A stretch of 7,022 bases of DNA, taken from Anaerolineales bacterium (lineage in GTDB: Bacteria > Chloroflexota > Anaerolineae > Anaerolineales > Villigracilaceae). The notes beneath the pieces are model-generated. The model was not told the origin of the DNA and ran no database searches. It saw only the letters and a program-made list of their open reading frames with translations. Within the stretch, counting starts at the first letter, position 1. Every line of letters begins with the position of its first letter. The position numbers and the translations under genes are program-made. Below, piece by piece: positions 1 to 4,888 of this stretch. Where the stretch lies: contig JAEURF010000087.1 in NCBI GenBank assembly GCA_016789205.1, positions 1 through 7,022 of the forward strand, given 5' to 3'.

Positions 1-179
1 TGTAAATATGAAAGTGCGAGCAATCCGTACCCGACCGCATGGGCAGATTTTTTGACGAAATAATCCCATGAGCCGTAATTCGGTAATTCATTGCTAGCGC
101 GTGACGAAAACAAAAAGATAGTTATCATCAAAGTCAATGCAGGAAGCCAACGGGGTACAATTGATTGAAGAGGTTTCAT
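1..179 (-). CDS. VanZ-family membrane protein, N-terminal part (runs off the left edge)
   Basis: Reading the minus strand from the ATG at 179-177 gives 59 uninterrupted codons that leave the window. The protein starts MKPLQSIVPRWLPAL, has a first hydrophobic segment at about residues 11-24 ending in FLFSS, then ELPNYGSWDYFVKKSAHAVGY and a second hydrophobic stretch LLALSYL. The RWLPA...F.SS start, the LP-x-G-x-WD stretch and the K-x-x-H-x-x-x-Y pattern are typical of VanZ-like proteins, small integral membrane proteins named after a teicoplanin-resistance accessory protein. Most have unknown function, so resistance should not be assumed. An internal Met at residue 18 (base 128) is possible, but it would cut the first membrane segment. 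No strong Shine-Dalgarno precedes 179. The gene lies head to head with pabB and their start codons practically touch, so each promoter must lie inside the other's coding sequence. The C-terminal part is not visible. Confidence 0.75.
   Translation of the reverse strand, partial: MKPLQSIVPRWLPALTLMITIFLFSSRASNELPNYGSWDYFVKKSAHAVGYGLLALSYL
167..173 (+). promoter_or_regulatory. Ribosome binding site that favours a TTG start for pabB at 179
   Basis: GAAGAGG at 167-173 lies 5 bases before an in-frame TTG at 179-181. The upstream in-frame ATG at 137 has only a weak AAAG before it. Starting at 179 also gives the short N-terminus (about 12 residues before the conserved Trp) usual for this PabB group and removes a 43-base coding overlap with the divergent VanZ gene. 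Confidence 0.5.
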
Positions 180-1888
180 TGAATAATAAAGTTTATCTTA
201 AAAAAGATAATCACTGGCTTGCTTTTCAAAATCCGCATCAAATCATCAGTACAAAAAATATTAACGAAGTCCGCGAGGCATTGCAAAATGTCGAGGCGTT
301 GGTCAATGAAAAAAAATGGCACGCAGTTGGCTTTGTCAGTTATGAGGCGGCGCAGGCATTTGATTCCGCTCTGCAGGTTTTTGAATCCACAAATTTTCCG
401 TTAATTTGGTTTGGTCTGTATGAAAATCCAACTAGTTTAAAAAATCTGGCTGGTCTAAGTGGTCTGATTAATCAATCGTGGAAACCTGATATTGATAAAG
501 AGACATATAACAACGCGATTCAAAAAATCAAAGACTATATTGCAAACGGAAAAACATATCAAGTCAACTACACCATGCGCCTCCTCTCTGACGTTCAGCC
601 TGATTCTTTTTCCTTATTCACTCACCTCGCCCAAACACAAAACAAATATGCCGCGTTTATTGAGACCGATGATTTTGCAATTTGCTGTGCTTCGCCTGAA
701 TTATTTTTTGATTTAGACGGCGATGTGATTACAAGCAAGCCCATGAAAGGCACAATCAAACGTGGAAGAACAACTGACGAAGATTTAATTAACTCAGAGT
801 GGCTACGGACATCTGAAAAAAATCGAGCTGAGAATGTGATGATTGTAGATATGATTCGTAATGACTTAGGGAAAATTGCACAACGTGGCAGTGTGCATGT
901 GCCAGAATTATTTGCGATTGAAAAATATTCAACATTGTTTCAAATGACATCTACTGTAAAAGCAAAAACAAACGCTTCTGTGGCAAAAATTTTTTCTGCA
1001 TTGTTTCCATGTGCATCAATTACTGGTGCGCCAAAAGTCAGCACGATGAAAATAATCAATGAATTGGAAACGAGTCCGCGAAAAATTTATACAGGCAGTA
1101 TTGGTTACATTTTTCCAAATCGCCAAGCGCGATTCAATGTTGCGATTCGGACTGCGTTGATTGATAAAAAAAATAAAACCGCAGAATATGGAGTCGGTGG
1201 CGGCATTGTCTGGGATTCGGAAGATAAAGATGAATTTGAAGAAGCATTACTGAAAGCGCGTGTCTTGACCAATCCCCCACAACCTGATTTTTCTCTGTTT
1301 GAAACAATGTTATGGACAAAAGATGAAGGTTATTTTTTGTTAGATAAACATATTGCACGCTTGAAAGATTCAGCAGAATATTTTGATTTTGTGTTTTCGG
1401 AAGAGAAGGTGGCGAATCAGTTGTCAGTAATCAGTGATCAGTTATCAGTGGCTAGAGTAAAAATCATTTTGGATAAAAATGGGAATTTAACGAGCGAAGT
1501 AAAAGATTTTGATTTGCACGAAAAAGTTTTCAAGGTTTGTCTTGCAAATGAATCTGTTAATTCAAATGATGTGTTTCTGTTTCATAAAACGACACATCGA
1601 GAAGTTTACGAAAATCTATTTCAAAAAAAGTATGATGATGTTTTGCTTTTCAATGAAAAAGACGAATTAACTGAATATACAATTGGGAATTTAGTTATTG
1701 AACAAAATGGAGAACTTTTCACTCCACCAGTTTCTTGCGGATTACTGGCTGGTACATTCCGGGAGCATTTATTGGAAACAGGAAAAATAGAAGAAAAGAT
1801 AATTCATAAATATGAATTATCTAGTGTTTCAAAAATTTATTTGATTAATTCGGTTAGGAAATGGGTAGAGGTTGAATTAAAAATGTAG
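179..1888 (+). CDS. pabB: Fused aminodeoxychorismate synthase component I / 4-amino-4-deoxychorismate lyase (PabB-PabC)
   Basis: This cytoplasmic fusion should convert chorismate to 4-amino-4-deoxychorismate (with a PabA glutaminase, not seen here) and then to p-aminobenzoate plus pyruvate, for folate. Numbering is for the 569-residue product from TTG 179; from the ATG at 137 it would be 583. The N-terminal domain has HWLAF and VGFVSYEAAQAFD. The chorismate-binding domain (about 107-364) has PMKGT with Lys190, the lysine that marks PabB and is Ala in anthranilate synthase, then ENVMIVDMIRNDLG, TGAPK (282-286) and GVGGGIVWDS (338-347). The C-terminal half is a fold-type IV PLP enzyme: FSLFETM (371-377), HIARL, FHKTTHR with probable PLP Lys470, TEYTIGNLVIE and TPPVSCGLLAGTFRE (515-529). 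Both halves look intact. Oddities are a tandem 7-base repeat coding for QLSVISDQLSV (about 413-427) and a TAG stop lying inside a hairpin repeat. No chorismate neighbours are visible. Confidence 0.93.
   Translation: MNNKVYLKKDNHWLAFQNPHQIISTKNINEVREALQNVEALVNEKKWHAVGFVSYEAAQAFDSALQVFESTNFPLIWFGLYENPTSLKNLAGLSGLINQSWKPDIDKETYNNAIQKIKDYIANGKTYQVNYTMRLLSDVQPDSFSLFTHLAQTQNKYAAFIETDDFAICCASPELFFDLDGDVITSKPMKGTIKRGRTTDEDLINSEWLRTSEKNRAENVMIVDMIRNDLGKIAQRGSVHVPELFAIEKYSTLFQMTSTVKAKTNASVAKIFSALFPCASITGAPKVSTMKIINELETSPRKIYTGSIGYIFPNRQARFNVAIRTALIDKKNKTAEYGVGGGIVWDSEDKDEFEEALLKARVLTNPPQPDFSLFETMLWTKDEGYFLLDKHIARLKDSAEYFDFVFSEEKVANQLSVISDQLSVARVKIILDKNGNLTSEVKDFDLHEKVFKVCLANESVNSNDVFLFHKTTHREVYENLFQKKYDDVLLFNEKDELTEYTIGNLVIEQNGELFTPPVSCGLLAGTFREHLLETGKIEEKIIHKYELSSVSKIYLINSVRKWVEVELKM
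1418..1452 (+). repeat. Tandem 7-base repeat (CAGTNAT type) inside the pabC domain
   Basis: Five consecutive 7-base units start with CAGT at 1418, 1425, 1432, 1439 and 1446; the middle ones are CAGTAAT, CAGTGAT and CAGTTAT. Seven is not a multiple of three, so the frame shifts from unit to unit and only returns after 21 bases, giving the QLSVISD / QLSV pattern. The units can also pair with one another around a central TGATCA. Similar CAGT(A/T)AT strings are familiar as dispersed repeats in some bacterial genomes; dispersal here is not testable in one window. Confidence 0.7.
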
Positions 1889-1913
1889 AGGCGACTCACG
1901 AGTCGCCTCTACA
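1879..1913 (-). terminator. Perfect hairpin with U-tract: likely terminator of the lipoprotein gene
   Basis: The arms 1884-1896 (TGTAGAGGCGACT) and 1901-1913 are perfect inverse complements (13 bp) around a CACG loop. Read on the minus strand, the hairpin is followed by TTTTT (1883-1879), so it fits a rho-independent terminator 23 bases past the lipoprotein stop. On the plus strand it is followed by A residues, so it is a poor terminator for pabB. The pabB stop codon (TAG, 1886-1888) is inside the left arm. The shape also fits a small dispersed palindromic repeat. Confidence 0.65.
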
Positions 1914-1936
1914 AAAAATCGCCTTACAAAAATCAT

Positions 1937-2401
1937 TTATATATCTTGTAAAGTAATTGTTACATTCACAGTGCCATCCCCTAAATCTACACCTTGAATA
2001 ACAACGGCTTTGCCACTTGGGTCGCCGTCAAAGACCATGCTGAAAACGCCATTGGCAACCACTGTATTTGATTCGCGTTCTGTCAAGCCTTCTTTACCAT
2101 AGGCATCACGATAAAACGCTACCACATCATCAAGGCTGAGGCTGGTTTGATAATTGACTGTGCCGGCAACATCAAAAACATTTGTCGCATCAGAAGGCAT
2201 CGGAAATTCAGCATCGCCTCCAAATGAAAAATCAGATTCATCAGTTGTTTCTTCGGTAGGTTGAGGGGAGTCACCAGAATATTCAAAAGGAGGTAAAGGC
2301 TCCTCTTGTACACTGTCGCTTCCGCCGCCCAAAACAGTTTGACAGGCGAGAGAGGCGAGGATTAAGGTCAAAATCGATAAGTAAACACCATATTTTTTCA
2401 T
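1937..2401 (-). CDS. Small secreted lipoprotein of unknown function
   Basis: The 154-residue product begins MKKYGVYLSI, has a hydrophobic signal core (about 5-17) and ends the signal with SLAC, so Cys20 is the probable lipidated residue; the -3 residue is Ser rather than the usual Leu, a mild deviation. An acidic, Pro/Ser/Thr-rich linker follows (about 27-66), then a compact domain (about 67-154) with FPMPSDATNV, VNYQTSLSLDDVVAFYRDAYG, an alternating beta-like stretch VFSMVFDGDPSGKAVVIQGVDLGDG and a final NVTITLQDI. I do not recognise a named family. The helix-then-strands pattern with the YQTSLS...FYR segment suggests an outward-facing, possibly ligand-binding or structural, domain. Start choice: ATG 2401 has AAAGGAG at 2412-2418 with a 10-base spacer, the same arrangement as the permease next door; a TTG at 2407 is possible but less likely. 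It lies downstream of the permease on the same strand but behind a terminator, so it is probably expressed separately. Confidence 0.85.
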   Translation of the reverse strand: MKKYGVYLSILTLILASLACQTVLGGGSDSVQEEPLPPFEYSGDSPQPTEETTDESDFSFGGDAEFPMPSDATNVFDVAGTVNYQTSLSLDDVVAFYRDAYGKEGLTERESNTVVANGVFSMVFDGDPSGKAVVIQGVDLGDGTVNVTITLQDI

Positions 2402-2460
2402 CTTCAATATTCTCCTTTACAAAAGATTATATGGAAGGTGTCGAAACTGTTAATCCCCCA

Positions 2461-2500
2461 TAAATCACAAAAGCGGAATTGACGTGGTCAATTCCGCTTT
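2461..2500 (-). terminator. Rho-independent terminator after the permease gene
   Basis: A perfect 14-bp stem (2470-2483 with 2487-2500) closes a 3-base loop 19 bases past the permease stop. On the minus strand it runs into TTTTGTGATTT, a moderate U-tract. The plus strand side ends in TTTGTTTTG, so it could also act on opposing transcripts. It separates the permease from the lipoprotein gene downstream. Confidence 0.8.
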
Positions 2501-2518
2501 GTTTTGTAAAAGAAAATC

Positions 2519-3967
2519 TTATTCTTCAGATGAAGGTTTGAAGATTAAGAAAATCGCATTGATGAGGATACCCAGTACTGCCGCAGTTGCAATCGCGGGC
2601 AAACCACTTGGGAAGCCAGGCAATGTGACTGGAATAAAGCCACCGGGATAGCCAATGTTTCCACCAATACCAACAATCATAATGACTGCGCCAATGGCTA
2701 AGTTTTTGGGGCTAAACATGCTGACTTTATTCTCTTGCATCAAGGCAATACCTTGCATACCAATCACGCCGAAAAGATAAATGGCTAAACCACCACTGAC
2801 TGCTAATGGCACAGTGCGCACAAAAGCGGCAAGCGGACCAAAGAAGCCAAGCAAGATGGAAATGACACCAGCCGCAATTAATGCAGGACCAGAATAGTTG
2901 CGCGTAATTGCCATGAGTGAGTTATTTTCGCCATAGTTTGTTCCAGCGGTTGCACCGACCAAACCATTTAAGAAATCGCCAATGCCATCAAAGACAAGGT
3001 TTGAACCGACATTTTCATCTAAATGAATTTTTTCGCGACCCGTTTCTTCAGCAAAACGGTCAACATATAAACTCATCTGATAAAGATGCGCAGTTGATTC
3101 AGGAATGGTGGCGATTGCCATAATCGCAATACTAAAAATGGCTGTTACTACAAATTCTCCAGCAAAACTTGGGAGTGTAATATTGGGCATTGTAAATACA
3201 GATGACGCCATCACGCCACTAAAATCTACAGAACCGGGCGCAAGCAAAGCCGAGGCGATATATCCAACAATGGCACCAAAAATAACCGGAAGCATTCCGA
3301 GGAAACCTTTGTTCTGCAAATAAACTGAGAACAAAATCGTGGCAATTAATGTAATCAACGCAACTGCAAAATTTGCACTCGCCATCTGACCAAGCGCCGC
3401 AAAGGCAAGACCAAAACCGATAATCGCGGCAACGGAGCCAGTCACAACGGGAGGCAGAACTTTATCAAGGCTGGCTTTACCAATTGCACGAATAATAAAA
3501 CCAACTAAGATGTTTAATAAACCAGTGACCACGATACCTGCTTGCATGGTGCTGATAACTTCATTAGGAAGTGGCACACCAAATTCAGGCGCCGCGCCGG
3601 TCATCGCAATTGCAATACCTTGATATGCGGCAATATAGCTAAAACTTGAACCATAAAATAGAGGAATAAAATTCCCAATGCTATATTTAGAAAGCACCAA
3701 AGCTACAATTGTTGAAACGCCTGATGCCAACAAAACTGTACCCGGGTGAAAACCGCATAACGCGGCAACCAATACAGTTGCAGGAAACATCGTCAATACG
3801 TGCTGAAAACCCAATAAAATATTTTGCCCCATCGGAGGCGTATCATTGGGCATGTACCCCGTCACATTATTTTTAGCCATAGCAATTTCTCCTGTTCGTG
3901 ATGTAGATGATTTTGATTGACTTGCTTTTGGTTTACTAGGTTTACTTACTTTCTTTTTTGTAGCCAT
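2519..3967 (-). CDS. NCS2-family nucleobase permease (uracil/xanthine type)
   Basis: This inner-membrane transporter most likely imports uracil, xanthine or a related base by cation symport. The 482-residue product (from ATG 3967) is strongly hydrophobic, with about 14 segments expected for the family. Family marks are GFQHVLTMF (His56), IPLFYGSSFSYIAAY, IPESTAHLYQ in TM8 (Glu290) and TNYGENNSLMAITR in TM10 (Glu347); the two Glu residues correspond to substrate-binding positions in UraA. The NCS2 signature usually reads N-x-G after the Glu, but here it is N-N-S. The core matches from about residue 30; the first 29 residues are a Lys/Ser-rich tail (MATKKKVSKPSKPK) ahead of a second start, Met30 at 3880, which has its own AGGAG. 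ATG 3967 has AAAGGAG with 10 bases spacing; the ATG at 3976 is too close to it to be used. The gene is divergent from the molybdenum-hydroxylase operon and preceded by an attenuator-like leader. Exact base specificity is not readable. Confidence 0.93.
   Translation of the reverse strand: MATKKKVSKPSKPKASQSKSSTSRTGEIAMAKNNVTGYMPNDTPPMGQNILLGFQHVLTMFPATVLVAALCGFHPGTVLLASGVSTIVALVLSKYSIGNFIPLFYGSSFSYIAAYQGIAIAMTGAAPEFGVPLPNEVISTMQAGIVVTGLLNILVGFIIRAIGKASLDKVLPPVVTGSVAAIIGFGLAFAALGQMASANFAVALITLIATILFSVYLQNKGFLGMLPVIFGAIVGYIASALLAPGSVDFSGVMASSVFTMPNITLPSFAGEFVVTAIFSIAIMAIATIPESTAHLYQMSLYVDRFAEETGREKIHLDENVGSNLVFDGIGDFLNGLVGATAGTNYGENNSLMAITRNYSGPALIAAGVISILLGFFGPLAAFVRTVPLAVSGGLAIYLFGVIGMQGIALMQENKVSMFSPKNLAIGAVIMIVGIGGNIGYPGGFIPVTLPGFPSGLPAIATAAVLGILINAIFLIFKPSSEE
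3889..3893 (-). promoter_or_regulatory. Second ribosome binding site, for an internal permease start at 3880
   Basis: On the minus strand AGGAG (3893-3889) stands 8 bases before ATG 3880-3878, in frame with the permease. Initiation here would give a 453-residue protein beginning MAKNNVTGYMPN, which is where family similarity appears to start. Together with AAAGGAG at 3984-3978 it gives the gene two credible starts 87 bases apart. Confidence 0.5.
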
Positions 3968-3982
3968 TGCACACATTCTCCT

Positions 3983-4024
3983 TTATTGCAAAATCGGTGA
4001 GCCATTTGAAATCGCTATCTTCAA
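3983..4024 (-). CDS. Possible 13-codon upstream ORF in the permease leader
   Basis: On the minus strand GGAGG (4035-4031) is followed after 6 bases by TTG (4024-4022) and 13 codons reading MKIAISNGSPILQ, ending with TAA at 3985-3983. That stop overlaps the AAAGGAG ribosome binding site of the permease, so a ribosome ending here would sit on that site. The candidate lies just after the leader terminator. It is very short, starts with TTG and has no recognisable homology, so chance is a serious alternative. Confidence 0.25.
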   Translation of the reverse strand: MKIAISNGSPILQ

Positions 4025-4035
4025 TAACCACCTCC

Positions 4036-4068
4036 AAAAAAAATCGCCATGCAAACCAGCAAGGCGAT
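4036..4068 (-). terminator. Leader terminator (attenuator) upstream of the permease
   Basis: On the minus strand ATCGCC (4068-4063) pairs with GGCGAT (4048-4043), continued by TGC/GCA across one T-T mismatch, with a 6-base loop. It is followed at once by eight T residues (4043-4036). This is a good intrinsic terminator, yet it lies about 70 bases before the permease start and after no other gene, which points to premature termination control of the permease transcript. Confidence 0.75.
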
Positions 4069-4185
4069 AGAAACAAAAATATTTGACTCACGGGCAATGA
4101 GTCGATATTCGGCGCACACACAAACTGAAACGTGAGATAAGCGCATCTTACCTTAAATAACCCACTAAAACAGATAGAGATGCGC
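4069..4185 (-). promoter_or_regulatory. Structured 5' leader of the permease, candidate riboswitch or attenuator
   Basis: Three further pairings are visible upstream of the leader terminator. GCGCATCT at 4141-4148 pairs with 4178-4185 (8 bp, 29-base loop). GACTCA 4085-4090 pairs with TGAGTC 4098-4103 (6 bp, 7-base loop). CTCACG 4087-4092 can instead pair with CGTGAG 4131-4136 (6 bp), which excludes the previous one. Switching helices before a terminator and a nucleobase permease are what a ligand-sensing leader would show. I see no purine-riboswitch core (no J2/3 TNTCTACC-like segment) and no PyrR-loop consensus. I also found no clean antiterminator pairing with the terminator arm. Identity and ligand are inference. 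Confidence 0.4.
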
Positions 4186-4258
4186 ACTTTTAGACTTAAA
4201 ACCGCCTCATCCTAAGGGGATTCCTGTTCCTGTTTAGACACATTTTCCTTAGCTTCAT

Positions 4259-4288
4259 TTGACTTTCACAATATCCTTGTGCTAAACT
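4259..4288 (+). promoter_or_regulatory. Sigma70-like promoter for the coxG operon
   Basis: TTGACT (4259-4264, five of six consensus) and TAAACT (4283-4288, four of six) are 18 bases apart. Transcription would begin near 4295, just before the long hairpin at 4302, placing that hairpin at the very 5' end of the coxG message. It is a sequence match only. Confidence 0.45.
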
Positions 4289-4301
4289 TCAAACAGACAA
4301 A

Positions 4302-4355
4302 CGTCCCGCAGGTTGGTTAAACATCCGTTTGACGAAAAATAAAACCTGCGGGACG
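4302..4355 (+). repeat. Long two-part hairpin in the coxG leader
   Basis: The outer stem is 13 bp and perfect (CGTCCCGCAGGTT 4302-4314 with 4343-4355). Inside it GTTAAAC 4316-4322 pairs with GTTTGAC 4327-4333 (7 bp, one G-T wobble) around an ATCC loop, leaving an A-rich bulge at 4334-4342. CAAACG 4298-4303 could compete with the inner stem by pairing with 4326-4331. It ends 12 bases before the coxG ribosome binding site (AAAGGA, 4368-4373). No T-tract follows, so it is not a terminator. It may be a small palindromic repeat or a regulatory or stabilising leader. Confidence 0.65.
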
Positions 4356-4380
4356 GTTAATATTTATAAAGGAATCATTC

Positions 4381-4827
4381 ATGCAATTGAAAGGCGATGT
4401 CACCATCAAAGCACCACGCAAAAAAGTTTGGGATTTTTTAACAGACCCCAATCAACTCGCACAATGTGTGCCAGGGATTGAATCGGTTGAAGAAATTGAG
4501 AAATTAAAAAAATATCGTGGCGTTGTTTCAGTTGGGCTTGGTTCAGTCAAAGCAAAATTCAATGGTGAAGTAGATATTCTTGAATTAAACGAACCCAATT
4601 TTGCAAAATTAAAAGCGCATGGCAAAGCCACCGGAAGCACAGCCGATGCCATCAGCGAAATGAAAATGTCTGATGCGCCTGATAACTCCACACTTGTTGA
4701 ATGGACTGCTGATATTAATGTCTCAGGTCAGTTGGCGAGTTTGGTCTCAAGGTTAATGATTCCTGTTTCTCAAAAGTTAGCAGGCGTGTTTTATGATGAA
4801 GTAAAGAAGAGGATAGAGAAAGAATAA
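4381..4827 (+). CDS. coxG: CoxG-like SRPBCC accessory protein of a molybdenum hydroxylase
   Basis: CoxG proteins are START/SRPBCC-fold partners of CO dehydrogenase-type molybdenum enzymes; in carboxydotrophs CoxG helps recruit the enzyme to the membrane. The 148-residue product starts MQLKGDVTIKAPRKKVWDFL and carries the family marks DPNQLAQCVPGIES (about 22-35), VGLGSVKAKFNGEV (about 51-64), HGKATGS and, near the end, VSGQLASLVSRLM. It is a single domain; the longer C-terminal membrane-anchor extension of some CoxG proteins is missing. The start ATG has AAAGGA with 7 bases spacing. It is the first gene of the operon, followed by xdhC after a repeat-filled gap. Family assignment is firm; the exact partner enzyme is inferred from the neighbours. 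Confidence 0.9.
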   Translation: MQLKGDVTIKAPRKKVWDFLTDPNQLAQCVPGIESVEEIEKLKKYRGVVSVGLGSVKAKFNGEVDILELNEPNFAKLKAHGKATGSTADAISEMKMSDAPDNSTLVEWTADINVSGQLASLVSRLMIPVSQKLAGVFYDEVKKRIEKE

Positions 4828-4835
4828 ATATGGAG

Positions 4836-4855
4836 TGCAGGAGCTTGCTCCTGTA
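4836..4855 (+). repeat. Short palindromic repeat between coxG and xdhC
   Basis: CAGGAG (4838-4843) and CTCCTG (4848-4853) pair around CTTG; adding G-T and T-A pairs outside gives 8 bp. AGCAAGC just downstream (4864-4870) is the inverse complement of GCTTGCT inside the hairpin (4843-4849 region) and offers an alternative fold. The block is read in frame with xdhC from a GTG at 4835 and makes a false N-terminal extension. Confidence 0.55.
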
Positions 4856-4888
4856 TTGCAAACAGCAAGCGGTTTGATTCCAAAAATT

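Noticed and set aside
52..81. TTGACG as a -35 box for pabB
   Set aside because: No acceptable -10 box is found 16-18 bases downstream (GTAATT or TAATTC there), so it is not reported as a promoter.
1418..1452. CRISPR-like array
   Set aside because: The units are only 7 bases, contiguous without spacers, and inside a coding sequence.
4069..4185. Purine (guanine/adenine) riboswitch or PyrR attenuator
   Set aside because: I could not find the conserved three-way junction segments of the purine aptamer or the PyrR binding-loop consensus; only the general attenuator layout is supported.
3942..4187. 81-codon minus-strand open frame across the permease leader
   Set aside because: It crosses the leader terminator and switching hairpins, has no ribosome binding site at its start, overlaps the permease start in another frame, and its composition is not protein-like overall.
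4302..4355. Reading the long coxG-leader hairpin as a terminator
   Set aside because: No T-tract follows on the plus strand, and on the minus strand the stem is likewise followed by mixed sequence, with no gene ending just before it.
4452..4691. Minus-strand open frame opposite coxG
   Set aside because: It is a shadow of a well-supported conserved gene, with no start signal and no recognisable family.
4830..4877. 15-codon ORF starting at ATG 4830 (MECRSLLLYCKQQAV)
   Set aside because: It is made almost wholly of the palindromic repeat, out of frame with xdhC, and has no support beyond an ATG.
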